Part shown: one piece after another, positions 46,322 to 56,119 of the stretch
How positions within the stretch are numbered: position 1 is the stretch's first letter
How the letters are laid out: the number at the start of each line of letters is the position of its first letter
Source: G963422595 sp963422595
Lineage (GTDB): Bacteria > Pseudomonadota > Gammaproteobacteria > UBA4575
Length of the DNA: 64,000 nucleotides
Direction of reading: 5' to 3'
Assembly (NCBI GenBank): GCA_963422595.1
Contig: OY730298.1
Coordinates: forward strand, 1,364,001 to 1,428,000
The notes under the pieces: generated by a model
The model's input: the letters and a program-made list of their open reading frames with translations, nothing else
What the model was told of the DNA's origin: nothing
Databases searched by the model: none
Program-made: the position numbers and the translations under genes

Positions 46322-46885
46322 TTGGAAACCTATCTACCGATATCTTTCCTGAACGATTTTACCTTTTGCCCGCGTTCTATCTATTTCCATCAGCTTCACG
46401 GTAATCGTGAACAACTGACCTATCAGCGAAAAGCACAGATTCAGGGAAAGCAGGCGCACAAAAGCATTAACACTAAAAGATATAGCACCAGGAAGGCTGT
46501 CTTGCAGAGTATTCCGGTCTATTCGGAACGTTTCAGGCTACACGGCAGAATTGACATCTTTGATGAGGATGCAGGCCTGCTTACAGAACGCAAAAAACGC
46601 ATCAGAACCGTCTATAACGGCTATATATTCCAACTCTATGCGCAACATCACTGCTTGACAGAAATGGGTTACACGGTTAAAAAAATGCGCCTTTACAGCA
46701 TGGACACAAACAAGTCCTACCCAGTATCTTTACCGCAGGACAACAAACCTATGCAAGAGGCTTTTGAAGCTTTGATTGATGCAATTGAATGTTATGACCT
46801 GAATACCCCTTTTCAGGCCAACCCGAAAAAATGCACTCAATGTATATATGCGAACCCTTGTGATGCAAGAGCTGACATATGTTGA
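46322..46885 (+). CDS. cas4: CRISPR adaptation exonuclease Cas4
   Basis: 187 residues from TTG 46322 (METYLPISFLNDFTFCPRSI). Iron-sulfur cysteines C16, C171, C174 and C180 (CTQCIYANPC) and a RecB-type nuclease centre GRIDIFDE...LTERKKR near 78-95. Cas4 trims prespacers and helps select PAM-side ends for Cas1-Cas2. Stop overlaps cas1 by 7 bases, so co-translated. Confidence 0.92.
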   Translation: METYLPISFLNDFTFCPRSIYFHQLHGNREQLTYQRKAQIQGKQAHKSINTKRYSTRKAVLQSIPVYSERFRLHGRIDIFDEDAGLLTERKKRIRTVYNGYIFQLYAQHHCLTEMGYTVKKMRLYSMDTNKSYPVSLPQDNKPMQEAFEALIDAIECYDLNTPFQANPKKCTQCIYANPCDARADIC

Positions 46886-47853
46886 GTCTTCCGGATTTTG
46901 TGGAAAAACAAATTGTATTTGTGTTTACCGAAAGAGGAGAGAAGCTAAGTTTCAGAAATGACAATCTGATTGTAAAGAGCAAAGAAAATAAGATAGTTCA
47001 TCAATCAACTTGTTACAGACTGTTTACCCTTTATCTTGTTGGCAACATAACTATTACATCGGGACTGCTTCAACGCGCAGAAAAATTCGGCTTTACACTT
47101 GTTTTTATGACACATAGCCTGCGCGTCTACGGAACCTGGGGCGCCAAAACAGAGGGAAATTTTCTGCTAAGAAAGAAACAATACGGCTACTCATCGCTTG
47201 CCATTGCCGCCCATTTAGTAAGAAACAAGATAGAGAATCAAAGCTATTTACTTAAAAAAATCCGTAGTAAAGATAATGAGACCAGGAAAACCATCAGGAG
47301 ACTGGAAGAATACAACACGTGCCTTACTGAAGAACATGAGCTGGAACTATCCAGAATTCTGGGCTTTGAAGGCATCGCTTCCAGGGAATATTTCAAGATC
47401 TTTTTCAGAGACTGTAACTGGATAGCGCGTCGGCCAAGAGTAAAACATGATCCAATCAACTCTCTCCAGGATACGGGTTATACAATTCTGTTTCACTACG
47501 TCGAAAGCCTTCTGAATCTCTACGGTTTTGATACCTATCAAGGTGTTTATCACCAGTGTTTTTATCAAAGGAAATCCCTGGTTTGTGATTTGGTAGAGCC
47601 TTTCCGGGCAATCATTGACGCTCGCATAGGGAAGGCCTACTCACTTGGTCAAATTAAAGAAGAGGACTTTACTATTACCAACAAACAGTACCGCCTATTT
47701 GGAAAAGGCAGCAAGCCTTACATAGAATGGCTGCTGAAAGCAGTTTTAGAATACAAAAACTCCCTGTTTCTCTATATACAGAAATATTACAGGTGCTTTA
47801 TGCGCGATAAGCCAGTAGCAGAATACCCCGTTTTTTATCTATCAGAGAAATAG
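46879..47853 (+). CDS. cas1: CRISPR integrase Cas1
   Basis: 324 residues. Metal ligands Glu164 (GFEGIASREYF), His225 (YHQCFYQRKS) and Asp237 (LVCDLVEPFR) are in place, with the DPINSLQDTGYTIL segment between them as in type I/V Cas1. Catalyses spacer integration with Cas2. Complete, in the cas12a2-cas4-cas1-cas2 operon, 1 base before cas2. Confidence 0.95.
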   Translation: MLSLPDFVEKQIVFVFTERGEKLSFRNDNLIVKSKENKIVHQSTCYRLFTLYLVGNITITSGLLQRAEKFGFTLVFMTHSLRVYGTWGAKTEGNFLLRKKQYGYSSLAIAAHLVRNKIENQSYLLKKIRSKDNETRKTIRRLEEYNTCLTEEHELELSRILGFEGIASREYFKIFFRDCNWIARRPRVKHDPINSLQDTGYTILFHYVESLLNLYGFDTYQGVYHQCFYQRKSLVCDLVEPFRAIIDARIGKAYSLGQIKEEDFTITNKQYRLFGKGSKPYIEWLLKAVLEYKNSLFLYIQKYYRCFMRDKPVAEYPVFYLSEK

Positions 47854-47854
47854 A

Positions 47855-48130
47855 ATGCTGATCGTGTCATACGACATAAGCGACAATAAGGTCAGAAGCA
47901 GATTTTCCAAATTTTTAAGTAAATTTGGGTATCGCTTGCAATATTCTGTTTTCCGAATCAAAAATAGTGAAAGGATGCTGAGTAATATAGTATGCGAGAT
48001 AGAAGGGAACTTCGCCCAATATTTCACTCAAACTGACAGCGTTATCATTTTTGTTCTTAGCAGGAATTGCAAAAAATTAAGCTTTGGATATACAAAAAAT
48101 GATGAAGAAGAATTGATTTTTGTTGAGTAA
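47855..48130 (+). CDS. cas2: CRISPR adaptation protein Cas2
   Basis: 91 residues, ferredoxin fold: MLIVSYDISDNKVRSRFSKF with Asp7, YGxRLQYSVFR-type segment GYRLQYSVFRIKN and a C-terminal strand TDSVIIFVLS. Structural core of the Cas1-Cas2 integrase. Last gene before the leader. Confidence 0.94.
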   Translation: MLIVSYDISDNKVRSRFSKFLSKFGYRLQYSVFRIKNSERMLSNIVCEIEGNFAQYFTQTDSVIIFVLSRNCKKLSFGYTKNDEEELIFVE

Positions 48131-48295
48131 TTTTCTATAATTTTTAAATTGATTGACGCTTTTTAACAAATTGTAAACTTGGGTCTTAATGCCGTCATTA
48201 GAGATAGAGTGCGTAATATAGGTTGCTTAGTTACAAATTTTCGGTTCTTTTTAACAAATAAAGGGCCACATTTCGGCTGTTTTTGGACTTTACCT
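48131..48295 (+). promoter_or_regulatory. CRISPR leader
   Basis: 165 AT-rich bases between cas2 and the first repeat. The word CTTTTTAACAAAT occurs twice (48159-48171 and 48247-48259), 88 bases apart. Leader side is fixed by repeat orientation (Cas12a-type stem at repeat 3' end on the plus strand) and by the degenerate last repeat at the far end. Confidence 0.75.
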
Positions 48296-49351
48296 GTCTA
48301 AGACGGCCTATTAATTTCTACTGTTGTAGATTTCTATCAATCCAATTTGGGTTCATTTTGTCTAAGACGGCCTATTAATTTCTACTGTTGTAGATCTCAA
48401 CCCGGGCGGCTACACTCTCAGTGGTCTAAGACGGCCTATTAATTTCTACTGTTGTAGATTTCTCAAAATCTGAAAGATAAGAATCGGTCTAAGACGGCCT
48501 ATTAATTTCTACTGTTGTAGATAATCTCCTTACCCGTCCTACGCCGGGGTCTAAGACGGCCTATTAATTTCTACTGTTGTAGATTATTCTTAAAGTAGAA
48601 GATGATGAGAGTCTAAGACGGCCTATTAATTTCTACTGTTGTAGATAATTTAATCGTAAAGCCTGTGAATCCGGTCTAAGACGGCCTATTAATTTCTACT
48701 GTTGTAGATCGGCATTGCCGCGTTAAATTATGTTACTAATGTCTAAGACGGCCTATTAATTTCTACTGTTGTAGATCAACGAATTTGAGTTTTTTGTTTA
48801 TCCAGTCTAAGACGGCCTATTAATTTCTACTGTTGTAGATTCCTGAGACGTGATCTTCGCCTTCTGTGGTCTAAGACGGCCTATTAATTTCTACTGTTGT
48901 AGATAAAAATATCCACCTCTCATAAGGTATGGTCTAAGACGGCCTATTAATTTCTACTGTTGTAGATCCGAAACCGCCGGTTGTAGTTGCAAGGTCTAAG
49001 ACGGCCTATTAATTTCTACTGTTGTAGATAGCGTCGTACATACGGATCTCTTCTTGTCTAAGACGGCCTATTAATTTCTACTGTTGTAGATCCATTCAAG
49101 GGACCTCAGCATGTTTATGGTCTAAGACGGCCTATTAATTTCTACTGTTGTAGATACTTATAAACTCAACCAAATGTAGGTAGTGGTCTAAGACGGCCTA
49201 TTAATTTCTACTGTTGTAGATCTCTACGCCTATCCCATAACCTCCGAGGGTCTAAGACGGCCTATTAATTTCTACTGTTGTAGATATTTGATCAACGCCA
49301 TCGCCTGGAAAATTGGTCTAAGACGGCCTATTAATTTCTACTGTTGTAGAC
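48296..49351 (+). CRISPR. Type V-A-type CRISPR array, 17 repeats/16 spacers
   Basis: Repeat of 36 bases beginning GTCTAAGACGGCCTATT and ending AATTTCTACTGTTGTAGAT, the conserved Cas12a/Cas12a2 handle (TCTAC...GTAGA stem with loop TGTT). All repeats look identical except the last (49316-49351), which ends GTAGAC. Spacers are 26-31 bases: starts at 48332, 48396, 48460, 48523, 48585, 48647, 48710, 48777, 48841, 48905, 48968, 49030, 49092, 49156, 49222 and 49286. Transcribed on the plus strand. I saw no spacer match inside the window. Confidence 0.98.
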
Positions 49352-49520
49352 ATGCCAATACATTAAGAATTGTGGCAACGTGGTAATCTATACTCACTTT
49401 ATTTCTTGATTGATTTTGTTTTTAATCGCCATAGCTAAGGATGTATATTGATATAGTAGGGTGCTAACTCTAAGAATTTCAAAAACGGTTCTTTGAAAGA
49501 AAAACAGGAGCAAGTTAAAA

Positions 49521-50447
49521 GTGGACAATACGATAATCAGATTCTTAATCCTAATTGCGGTAATGCTTCTTACAACCAGCTTTGCCAATGCAGAGAGTGA
49601 TCGCGGCGGGTGGTACGGCGGCTTAGACCTTGGAATAGCCATGCCTGGTGACTTAGATACTCATTCAACAGATACGGATGTTCCGACAAACTGCGACCAG
49701 CATTTTAATAATGTCGCTGTAGACATAGACGGAGACAAAGGCCCAGCCAATTTACCTTTTAACCTGAGCGATCCTAAGTGCGCGCGTGGGCAGGACGTGT
49801 GGGAAAACAACTTTGACCTTGATAACGGTCCATTACTGGGTCTCAATGTAGGTCACAGTTGGTCGAGTGGGCTTCGTCTCGAAGCCGAGTATTTCTACCG
49901 ACAGCATGATGGCGAGGATTCGCAATTCGGAACTATAGCTGGTGGCAAGGATGCTGAATTCAGTGAGATGACAGAAAGGCTGGATAACTTTCACGGACAT
50001 CAGTTTTTCGGCAATGTTTACTATGACTTCCACAATGTATTACCCAAGGCGATCCCTTATATTGGTGGTGGAATTGGCGTCATCGTGGCGAAGGTGGATT
50101 ATTCCGCGAAGTTCCATCGAAATTCGGATCCTGAAATTATGAAACAGTATGGGAGACATCCCGATGCAGCAGGCACGCTTACATCAGAAGATAAGAAGCT
50201 ATCCGATAGCCTGTGGGGCTATCAATTGATGGCGGGGATTGATTACCCTTTAACTGAAAGTTTATTGTTAGGTGTGAAGGTGCGCTACGTGGACTTTTCA
50301 AGCGATTTCAAGGACGGTGACTCATGGGATAAGCTAAGAGGCCACGAGTCTACAATTGAGCCTGGTGGTGCTGAAGTGAGATATAAACTCAAAACCGACG
50401 ATTTGGACTTTTGGGGAGTCTCGTTAAACCTGAAGCATTTCTTTTAA
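49521..50447 (+). CDS. Outer-membrane beta-barrel protein
   Basis: 308 residues, GTG start with AGGAG upstream. Signal peptide (hydrophobic 6-20, ...SFANA-ES), then GGWYGGLDLGIAMPG and a series of amphipathic strands (LGLNVGHSWSSGLRLEAEYFYR; AIPYIGGGIGVIVAKVDY; WGYQLMAGIDYPLTESLLLGVKVRYVDF), last residue Phe. General OmpA/Omp25-like barrel; a long loop with two Cys (about 52-83) is an own feature. It is the only non-CRISPR gene between tRNA-Ala and tRNA-Glu. Confidence 0.75.
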   Translation: MDNTIIRFLILIAVMLLTTSFANAESDRGGWYGGLDLGIAMPGDLDTHSTDTDVPTNCDQHFNNVAVDIDGDKGPANLPFNLSDPKCARGQDVWENNFDLDNGPLLGLNVGHSWSSGLRLEAEYFYRQHDGEDSQFGTIAGGKDAEFSEMTERLDNFHGHQFFGNVYYDFHNVLPKAIPYIGGGIGVIVAKVDYSAKFHRNSDPEIMKQYGRHPDAAGTLTSEDKKLSDSLWGYQLMAGIDYPLTESLLLGVKVRYVDFSSDFKDGDSWDKLRGHESTIEPGGAEVRYKLKTDDLDFWGVSLNLKHFF

Positions 50448-50480
50448 GCATAAAGCTGGGCACTTCGTGTAAGTCAAAAT

Positions 50481-50509
50481 AGGATTCTTTGTTTTAATCC
50501 TCGTTTTTT
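50481..50509 (+). terminator. Intrinsic terminator after the barrel gene
   Basis: AGGATT (50481-50486) pairs with AATCCT (50496-50501) and is followed by CGTTTTTT. Short stem, but the T-run and position fit. Confidence 0.5.
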
Positions 50510-50847
50510 GATAGGGAGAATACCGATTGTTGCCTCAATTCGATTTCGATTAATCATGACTTTTTAGGTTTTACGCAAGATTATTCGCTAACTGCCGACG
50601 ATACATTACGATGATGGTCGGAGTTATGTAGGTTAATGATGGCTTAAGGAAAGTGTCTATAGGTAGTAGCTGCCAGTCAAAACCGTATGGCTATAGTTGA
50701 CACTGGCCAAATGCAATTTGTGAGTAACCAATTAAGTTGAATGTACTGCGACACTTGACAGTGCAACTTTGGTTGCGTAGCTTGTCTCGCTTTTCCTTGT
50801 AATGGTAAAGGTATAAATATTTTGGCAGGATAGATATGTTATACAAA

Positions 50848-50923
50848 GTCCCCATCGTCTAGAGGCCTAGGACATCGCCCTTTCACGGCGGCAACGGGGG
50901 TTCGAATCCCCCTGGGGACGCCA
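50848..50923 (+). tRNA. tRNA-Glu (TTC)
   Basis: 76 bases, GTCCCCA acceptor paired with TGGGGAC, D-arm CGTCTAGAGGCCTAGGACA, anticodon loop CTTTCAC (TTC) in a CGCC/GGCG stem, T-arm GGGGGTTCGAATCCCCC, trailing GCCA. In many relatives it follows tRNA-Ala directly after gltX. Confidence 0.96.
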
Positions 50924-51470
50924 CCGATTTCTCTACACCTGAAGCCATGATGCTTAAGCGGCACTTAAAACCTCTCACAAAATCAATGGGAGCGTAAAAC
51001 CCCATACCCTGGGACAAATATTTGGATTAAGAAAATTTTTTGATTTCCTGTAGAAACACTTCTTTCTGACCTTCACACGGAAGTATTAACGCCTTTTAAG
51101 ACAGATTGACGCACTATAAGCACTACTTCGTAATGAAGGAAAAGTAGCTTTATATCTGTTGCGATGAGTGTCAGGATTTTTGTTAATGGGTATAGTAATC
51201 TGGTGGAACAATCTTAGGCTGACTAATTTATGTAGGTAACTCCAGTAGGGTACTGTAATACTTACGATAACTCTGTTTTTTGTATATAAAACTAATAGAC
51301 GAATAGACCATGAATATTAATTAATGGAACACTGGAATAATGTGTTCTATCCTGAATGGATAAAGCTAAGTGTTAGATAATTTTGATACAGTCAATACGC
51401 TGGCAGTATAAGAAGTTTACGAGTTTTTATTTGGTTGATTATGACGTTAACGGAATTACGGGAGGTTGAA
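50924..51470. other. 547-base AT-rich gap
   Basis: No gene, repeat or clear promoter recognised. Ends with the strong ribosome site GGGAGGTTGAA of the next gene. Confidence 0.5.
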
Positions 51471-52085
51471 ATGCAAAGCACACTCAAAGCTCAAGACTGG
51501 GAAAATTTGGATGTGGAAACATTAAATCGCTGGTTTGACGAAAGGTTGGAGCAGAAGTTACGTGAGCGTGAGGAGTCCAGAATCCCACAATTATCCATGA
51601 TTGCCACAAAAGGCACTATGGATATGGCATACCCACCATTTATTCTTGCCTCTACTGCCGCCGCACTTGGGTGGGAGGTTTCTGTCTTTTTTACTTTTTA
51701 TGGTCTGAACTTATTGAAAAAAAATCTCGATTTGGAGATTTCACCTTTAGGCAACCCTGCTATGCCTATGAAAATGCCGTTTGGCCCGGATTGGTTTAAG
51801 AATATGGAATGGAATATTCCTAACGCATTAAGTAGCAACATTCCAGGTTTTGAAAAATTTGCTACCTCAATGATGAAGCAGACGCTCAGGAATAAAGGTG
51901 TGGCCAGTGTGCAGGAGCTGCGCGACCTGTCCATTGAGGCCGACGTGAAACTGGTTGCCTGTCAGATGACCGTAGACCTGTTTGGATATGCCAAAGACGA
52001 ATTTATTGACGGAATATCAGATTGGGTTGGCGCTGCCTCATTCCTGCCGGCTGCACAAAAATCAGACATCTGTTTATTTATTTGA
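51471..52085 (+). CDS. DsrE/DsrF-like (DrsE_2) protein
   Basis: 204 residues from ATG 51471, chosen because GGGAGG stands 5-10 bases before it. The core IATKGTMDMAYPPFILASTAAALGWEVSVFFTFYGL near 50-85, then VKLVACQMTVDLFGY with a Cys near 169, matches the DsrE2-type sulfur carriers. These pass persulfide sulfur in sulfur oxidation pathways. Consistent with the fcc/sox genes downstream. Membrane association of the hydrophobic stretch is possible. Confidence 0.75.
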   Translation: MQSTLKAQDWENLDVETLNRWFDERLEQKLREREESRIPQLSMIATKGTMDMAYPPFILASTAAALGWEVSVFFTFYGLNLLKKNLDLEISPLGNPAMPMKMPFGPDWFKNMEWNIPNALSSNIPGFEKFATSMMKQTLRNKGVASVQELRDLSIEADVKLVACQMTVDLFGYAKDEFIDGISDWVGAASFLPAAQKSDICLFI

Positions 52086-52096
52086 GATATGGGCTT

Positions 52097-53336
52097 TTAA
52101 CATTCTGATTTATCACGCAACGCTCCAAGCTCCTCATCATCTTTTGTAAATGTTTCAATAATTGCATTGTCAAGCTTAATTTTGAATGTATGTCGTTTTG
52201 TGGGCACTTCATCAGGCTGGTCGTTTTCTACATTCTATGTATCCCACTTCCTGATACACGCTTTCGCCTTCCCATCGAACGTGTATTGAAGCTTCAGCTA
52301 AATCTTCAAGAGAATTCCATACCCAATAAAGGAGTCTGCTGGCAACCAATCAGGCCAATTCTCAGGATGTTTAAATAAGAAAGATGGTAGGTTATCAAGT
52401 GCTCGCGCGGTATTATCTTTGGTCCACCAGCGCGGAACCTGTCGCAGGCATTTCAGTAATTCTTCACGTTATTGCTGCTGCCCTTGAGTTTCATCCCAAT
52501 ACGAAGGTGGTTCAGGAACCCAGCGTTAATGACTGCTTGCAGGCTTGCACAACACTCTTCAAGTGAATCGTTGCAACAGTGGCGTAGTAATCCAATGTAA
52601 TCTTCCTTTTCAAGAGGTTCAGCCCCCAGACCTTTTAGTACATTTTGCAGATCATAAAGATCAGGTATCAGGAGGGATGCCTCCTGCACCTGCTTGGCGT
52701 TTTCTTGCAGGGTATTTCCTAGCTCATCTTCCCAAAGCCTTACTTCGCGAGGTGTAATTGGGTCACCATCACTAACGGGTACAAATGAAGTTTTAAGTGT
52801 TTTTACGAATAGCGGGCAGAATTCTTTCTGGATACACTCGTCATAACTGCCCGTCCGAACGTGTTTGCGGTTCTGCTCAAGCTCAAATGAAGCATGGAGT
52901 AATGCGTGTACCCCGGTCTTTTCATCAGTTGGGAAAAATACGTGAAAGTGGTATCCGCACCATAATCAATAGGGTCACCTTGCTCCGATAAAGGCAGGCA
53001 AATTTGCGATAGTGAGTTTCTTGCCGCTGTTATCTGAAGTAGGGAAATCACGGGTCCATCTTCGCCATGACCTTGATTCAGTGCCATTCGGGCTACGGCT
53101 ATTAAGCTCCACGTCACCGCCTGATAATCCACTTTTTCGTCCTGTTATTTCATGAGTTGTCTCACCTTGTGCGTCGCGAATACACATAATTATCGTCTAT
53201 GTTGCCTGATTGCTTCTCGCTGAGATAAGAGGCACAGGATACTGATGACATCCTTGCGAGAGAAAGGATGTCCACCATTTGCCACGAAAAGTGCGTCCTC
53301 GGTAACTTCAAACAGTATTTCTTTGCTTGTGTACAT
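52097..53336 (-). pseudogene. Decayed HSP90-like (sacsin-type) ATPase gene
   Basis: Minus strand. Starts intact at 53336: MYTSKEILFEVTEDALFVAN then GGHPFSRKDVISIL, an N-box-like HATPase segment. The frame then breaks repeatedly; recognisable later pieces are FHVFFPTDEKTGVHALLHAS with FELEQNRKHVRTGSYDE (near 52940-52830), then LIPDLYDLQNVLKGLG (near 52650), and a last piece CIRKWDT...TKRHTFKIKLDNAIIETF ending at 52097. The VFFPTDE...LLHA...QNRK pattern is that of ATP-binding sacsin-like proteins found in defence islands. Several frameshifts and stops, and an apparent internal loss, make it non-functional. Confidence 0.6.
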
Positions 53337-53455
53337 TTTAGGACTTCCTTATACCTGATATCTAAAGCACTTAAAGTAAAAAGCGAATCCTAAGTATTCA
53401 ACCATTAAATTTTTCTTGGCTCTCTACGCAGGTCAAAGCCACATAGGCCCAAAAG

Positions 53456-53490
53456 AAAAGGGGCTTTTATCAAGCCCCTTTTACTTGAGT
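53456..53490 (-). terminator. Intrinsic terminator of fccAB
   Basis: Perfect 11-base stem AAAAGGGGCTT / AAGCCCCTTTT with a 5-base loop at 53456-53482; read on the minus strand it is followed by CTTTT. Lies 24 bases after the fccB stop. Confidence 0.8.
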
Positions 53491-53505
53491 TACAGGGTAG
53501 GGCAG

Positions 53506-54789
53506 TTATCCGAACATCTCGGCAGTCATGTTGTTAAACCAGCTATAGGCGTATTGCACCTCACGCCTACGTGCCTCTGAAGAAGCATCTGCTGGTGTCA
53601 ATCCACCACTGATCTGTTCTATTTTGGAGCGGTCATCGGCAAGTCTGTACACTCCTACAACGGAAATCCCATAATCGGGGGCAATGATGCTGTAACAGGC
53701 ATTAGCGTATGAGGTGGTTGCGGGTTCCTTGCCATTTAACAAATTCACAACGGCTGCGGCGCACACTTTGGCCTCAGTACCGGCCGCATAACCCGATTTC
53801 GGCATGCCCGTTGCAATGCTTGCATCCCCAATCACGTGAATGTCTTTGTGCTTTTTGGACTCAAAGGTACCAAGGTCAATAGGGCACCAACCTGAATCAT
53901 CGGTTAAATCGGCATCGTGAGCAATCTGTGCCGCTTTTTGTGGAGGGATGACGTTGACCACGGCAGCTCTGTAGTCGTCAAAGTCGGTGCTTACACTCAT
54001 CTCCTTTGTGCTCACTTTTTTAACTCCGCCACCAGTATCTGCACCGGGAACCCACTCAATCATGTCGCCATATACGTCTTTATAGCCTTGTGTGAACAAG
54101 CCTTGTTTGGAGAACTTGTCTTTGGCATCCAGAATCAATATTTTGGATTTTGGCTTGTGATATTTCAGGTAGTGGGCAATCTGCGCGGCACGCTCATAGG
54201 GCCCTGGAGGACAGCGAAACGGGTTTCCAGGCGGCACCAGTATCACTAATCCGCCGTCATCCATTGCCTCCAGTTGTCTACGTAGCAATGTCGTCTGTTC
54301 TCCAGCAATCCATGCATGTGGCATGATGCTTGCCGCCGCTTCGTCATAACCTTCAATTGCATCCCATTTCAGTGCAATGCCGGGCGAGATGACCATGCGC
54401 TCGTATTGAAGGGTAGTGCCCCCCGCGGTGGTAACTTTATGTGCCTCTGCATCAATTGCAGTGGCCTTGTCCTGCACAAGTTTGATGCCGTGGTCAGCGA
54501 GCTTGTCGTAGCCAAATTTAATGGTGGAAATAGCCCGATCGCCACCGATGACCTCATTACTCATGAAGCAGGTATGATGGTGCGCCTTGGGCTCTACGAC
54601 GGTGACTTCCATTGCAGGGTCAGCTTTAGCGATATACTTGGCAGCAATCATACCACCCACACCGCCACCAACTACCACGACTCGTTTTTTTGCGGCACTT
54701 GCAATATAGGGAAAGCCAATTCCAATAGAACCCACGGCCAGAGTGCTGCCCGTAAACCTTAAAAATTCTCTTCTGCTGTATTTGGACAT
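53506..54789 (-). CDS. fccB: Flavocytochrome c sulfide dehydrogenase, flavin subunit
   Basis: Periplasmic oxidation of sulfide to sulfur/polysulfide, electrons passing to FccA. 427 residues: twin-arginine signal SRREFLRFTGST, FAD-binding KRVVVVGGGVGGMIAAKYI near 35-53, CFMSNEVIGG near 74 and GWCPID near 305 giving the two redox cysteines, and the C-terminal FCSD-specific domain (WFNNMTAEMFG). Follows fccA by 32 bases on the same strand. Confidence 0.93.
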   Translation of the reverse strand: MSKYSRREFLRFTGSTLAVGSIGIGFPYIASAAKKRVVVVGGGVGGMIAAKYIAKADPAMEVTVVEPKAHHHTCFMSNEVIGGDRAISTIKFGYDKLADHGIKLVQDKATAIDAEAHKVTTAGGTTLQYERMVISPGIALKWDAIEGYDEAAASIMPHAWIAGEQTTLLRRQLEAMDDGGLVILVPPGNPFRCPPGPYERAAQIAHYLKYHKPKSKILILDAKDKFSKQGLFTQGYKDVYGDMIEWVPGADTGGGVKKVSTKEMSVSTDFDDYRAAVVNVIPPQKAAQIAHDADLTDDSGWCPIDLGTFESKKHKDIHVIGDASIATGMPKSGYAAGTEAKVCAAAVVNLLNGKEPATTSYANACYSIIAPDYGISVVGVYRLADDRSKIEQISGGLTPADASSEARRREVQYAYSWFNNMTAEMFG

Positions 54790-54821
54790 TGTGATTACTC
54801 CTGAAAAATTAAAGCAGTATG

Positions 54822-55490
54822 TTATTTCTGGCTGGCGTAAAACTGGATTAGCTCAGCAGTTACTTTATCGCCATACTTTTCATGGGCTTCTCGCATTTGT
54901 TTTTTCATTTTTTTTGGCATGTCCCGATCACCATTGGTAAAGTCTGCCATCGTATACTCAAGGTAGGGAATCCACTGCCCAGCCAGCACCCCAGCATCAT
55001 CGTCAGCCGATCTGCCGCCATCCTCGTGACATTTCTCGCAGTGTTTCTTATGTACTTTCGCTCCGGCTCTGGCCTGTGCAGCGTCTATGTCTTGTTGTTG
55101 TGCTTTGAATGGCAATTCTGCAAAGTGTGTGGCGATTGACTTGATTTCTGTTTCTGAGTAACCCTTGGCAATGCGACTCATTACCGTGGAAGTTCTGGCA
55201 AAGAATTCTACGTCTTCAAGGTCCGGATCAGCTTCGATGATCTCCTCGATTTTGTCTTCATCGCTATCATATTTATAGGCCAGCATTGCACCAATGATGT
55301 AAAGCTCCGACATGCCAGAAATAGTTGGAGTGGCTGGGCCTTCACTGATGCCACCCGGTCCGTGGCAGCCCAGACATGTATCTGACAGCATAACAGGGCT
55401 TGCTACGTCTTCAGCCCATGCAGTATTCAAATACAATAATCCAAGCATGCCGCCGCATAGCAATACCCGACATATGAGTCCATATAGCAT
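54822..55490 (-). CDS. fccA: Flavocytochrome c, diheme cytochrome subunit
   Basis: 222 residues with a Sec signal peptide (to about 26) and two haem c sites, CLGCH at 39-43 and CEKCH near 155. Two similar cytochrome c domains, each with a downstream Met, fit the diheme FccA. Accepts electrons from FccB and feeds the respiratory chain. Upstream of fccB in one operon. Confidence 0.9.
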   Translation of the reverse strand: MLYGLICRVLLCGGMLGLLYLNTAWAEDVASPVMLSDTCLGCHGPGGISEGPATPTISGMSELYIIGAMLAYKYDSDEDKIEEIIEADPDLEDVEFFARTSTVMSRIAKGYSETEIKSIATHFAELPFKAQQQDIDAAQARAGAKVHKKHCEKCHEDGGRSADDDAGVLAGQWIPYLEYTMADFTNGDRDMPKKMKKQMREAHEKYGDKVTAELIQFYASQK

Positions 55491-55576
55491 GGCTTTACCT
55501 CCGCAAAGTTAATTTTGGTTATATCGTTATAGTATGAAACCGCTCACTCGTGTTTTTTTAGCATATATGAGTTGTG

Positions 55577-56119
55577 CTATTCATCTAAGTACAGAACGAC
55601 CTCTTCTGTACTAGGTTCTTCAGGTATTTCATGGGCAACACCTTTATGGCAGTCAATGCAGGTTTTACCACGAGTTTCCGCGTTTTTATGCTTTTTCCGC
55701 GCGGACCGGTCTTGTTGTTTCAAATCCATTGCAGCAATGGTGTGGCATGACTGACACTCTCGCGAATCCGTCTCTTGCATATATTGCCAAACGGTATTCG
55801 CCATTTGCCAGCGGTGATGCTCAAATTTTTCTTCATTATCAATTGTGCCAAGAATCTCATGCCAAACATCTTTGGCGGCTCGAAGTTTGGCATACAGCTT
55901 CGGGCCTAAATCATGAGGGACATGGCAATCTGAACAACCAACACGTACTCCCGATACATTGGAATAGTGAGAACTTTGCATCCATTCATTTTTAACCCAT
56001 TGCATGGAGTGACAGGAAATACAAAATTTTGTAGTGTTGGTCGCATCTAAAGTCACTGATGATCCAGCGGCAAAAATTATGCCCAGCAGTAGTAATAACA
56101 AAATCGAAATTAGCTTCAT
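55577..56119 (-). CDS. NapC/NirT-type tetraheme cytochrome c
   Basis: 180 residues: one N-terminal membrane anchor (about 3-20), then four haem sites CISCH near 33, CSDCH near 62, CQSCH near 122 and CIDCH near 154. Membrane quinol/cytochrome electron carrier. Same strand and 86 bases upstream of fccA, so it may exchange electrons with the sulfide dehydrogenase; direct evidence is lacking. Confidence 0.88.
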   Translation of the reverse strand: MKLISILLLLLLGIIFAAGSSVTLDATNTTKFCISCHSMQWVKNEWMQSSHYSNVSGVRVGCSDCHVPHDLGPKLYAKLRAAKDVWHEILGTIDNEEKFEHHRWQMANTVWQYMQETDSRECQSCHTIAAMDLKQQDRSARKKHKNAETRGKTCIDCHKGVAHEIPEEPSTEEVVLYLDE

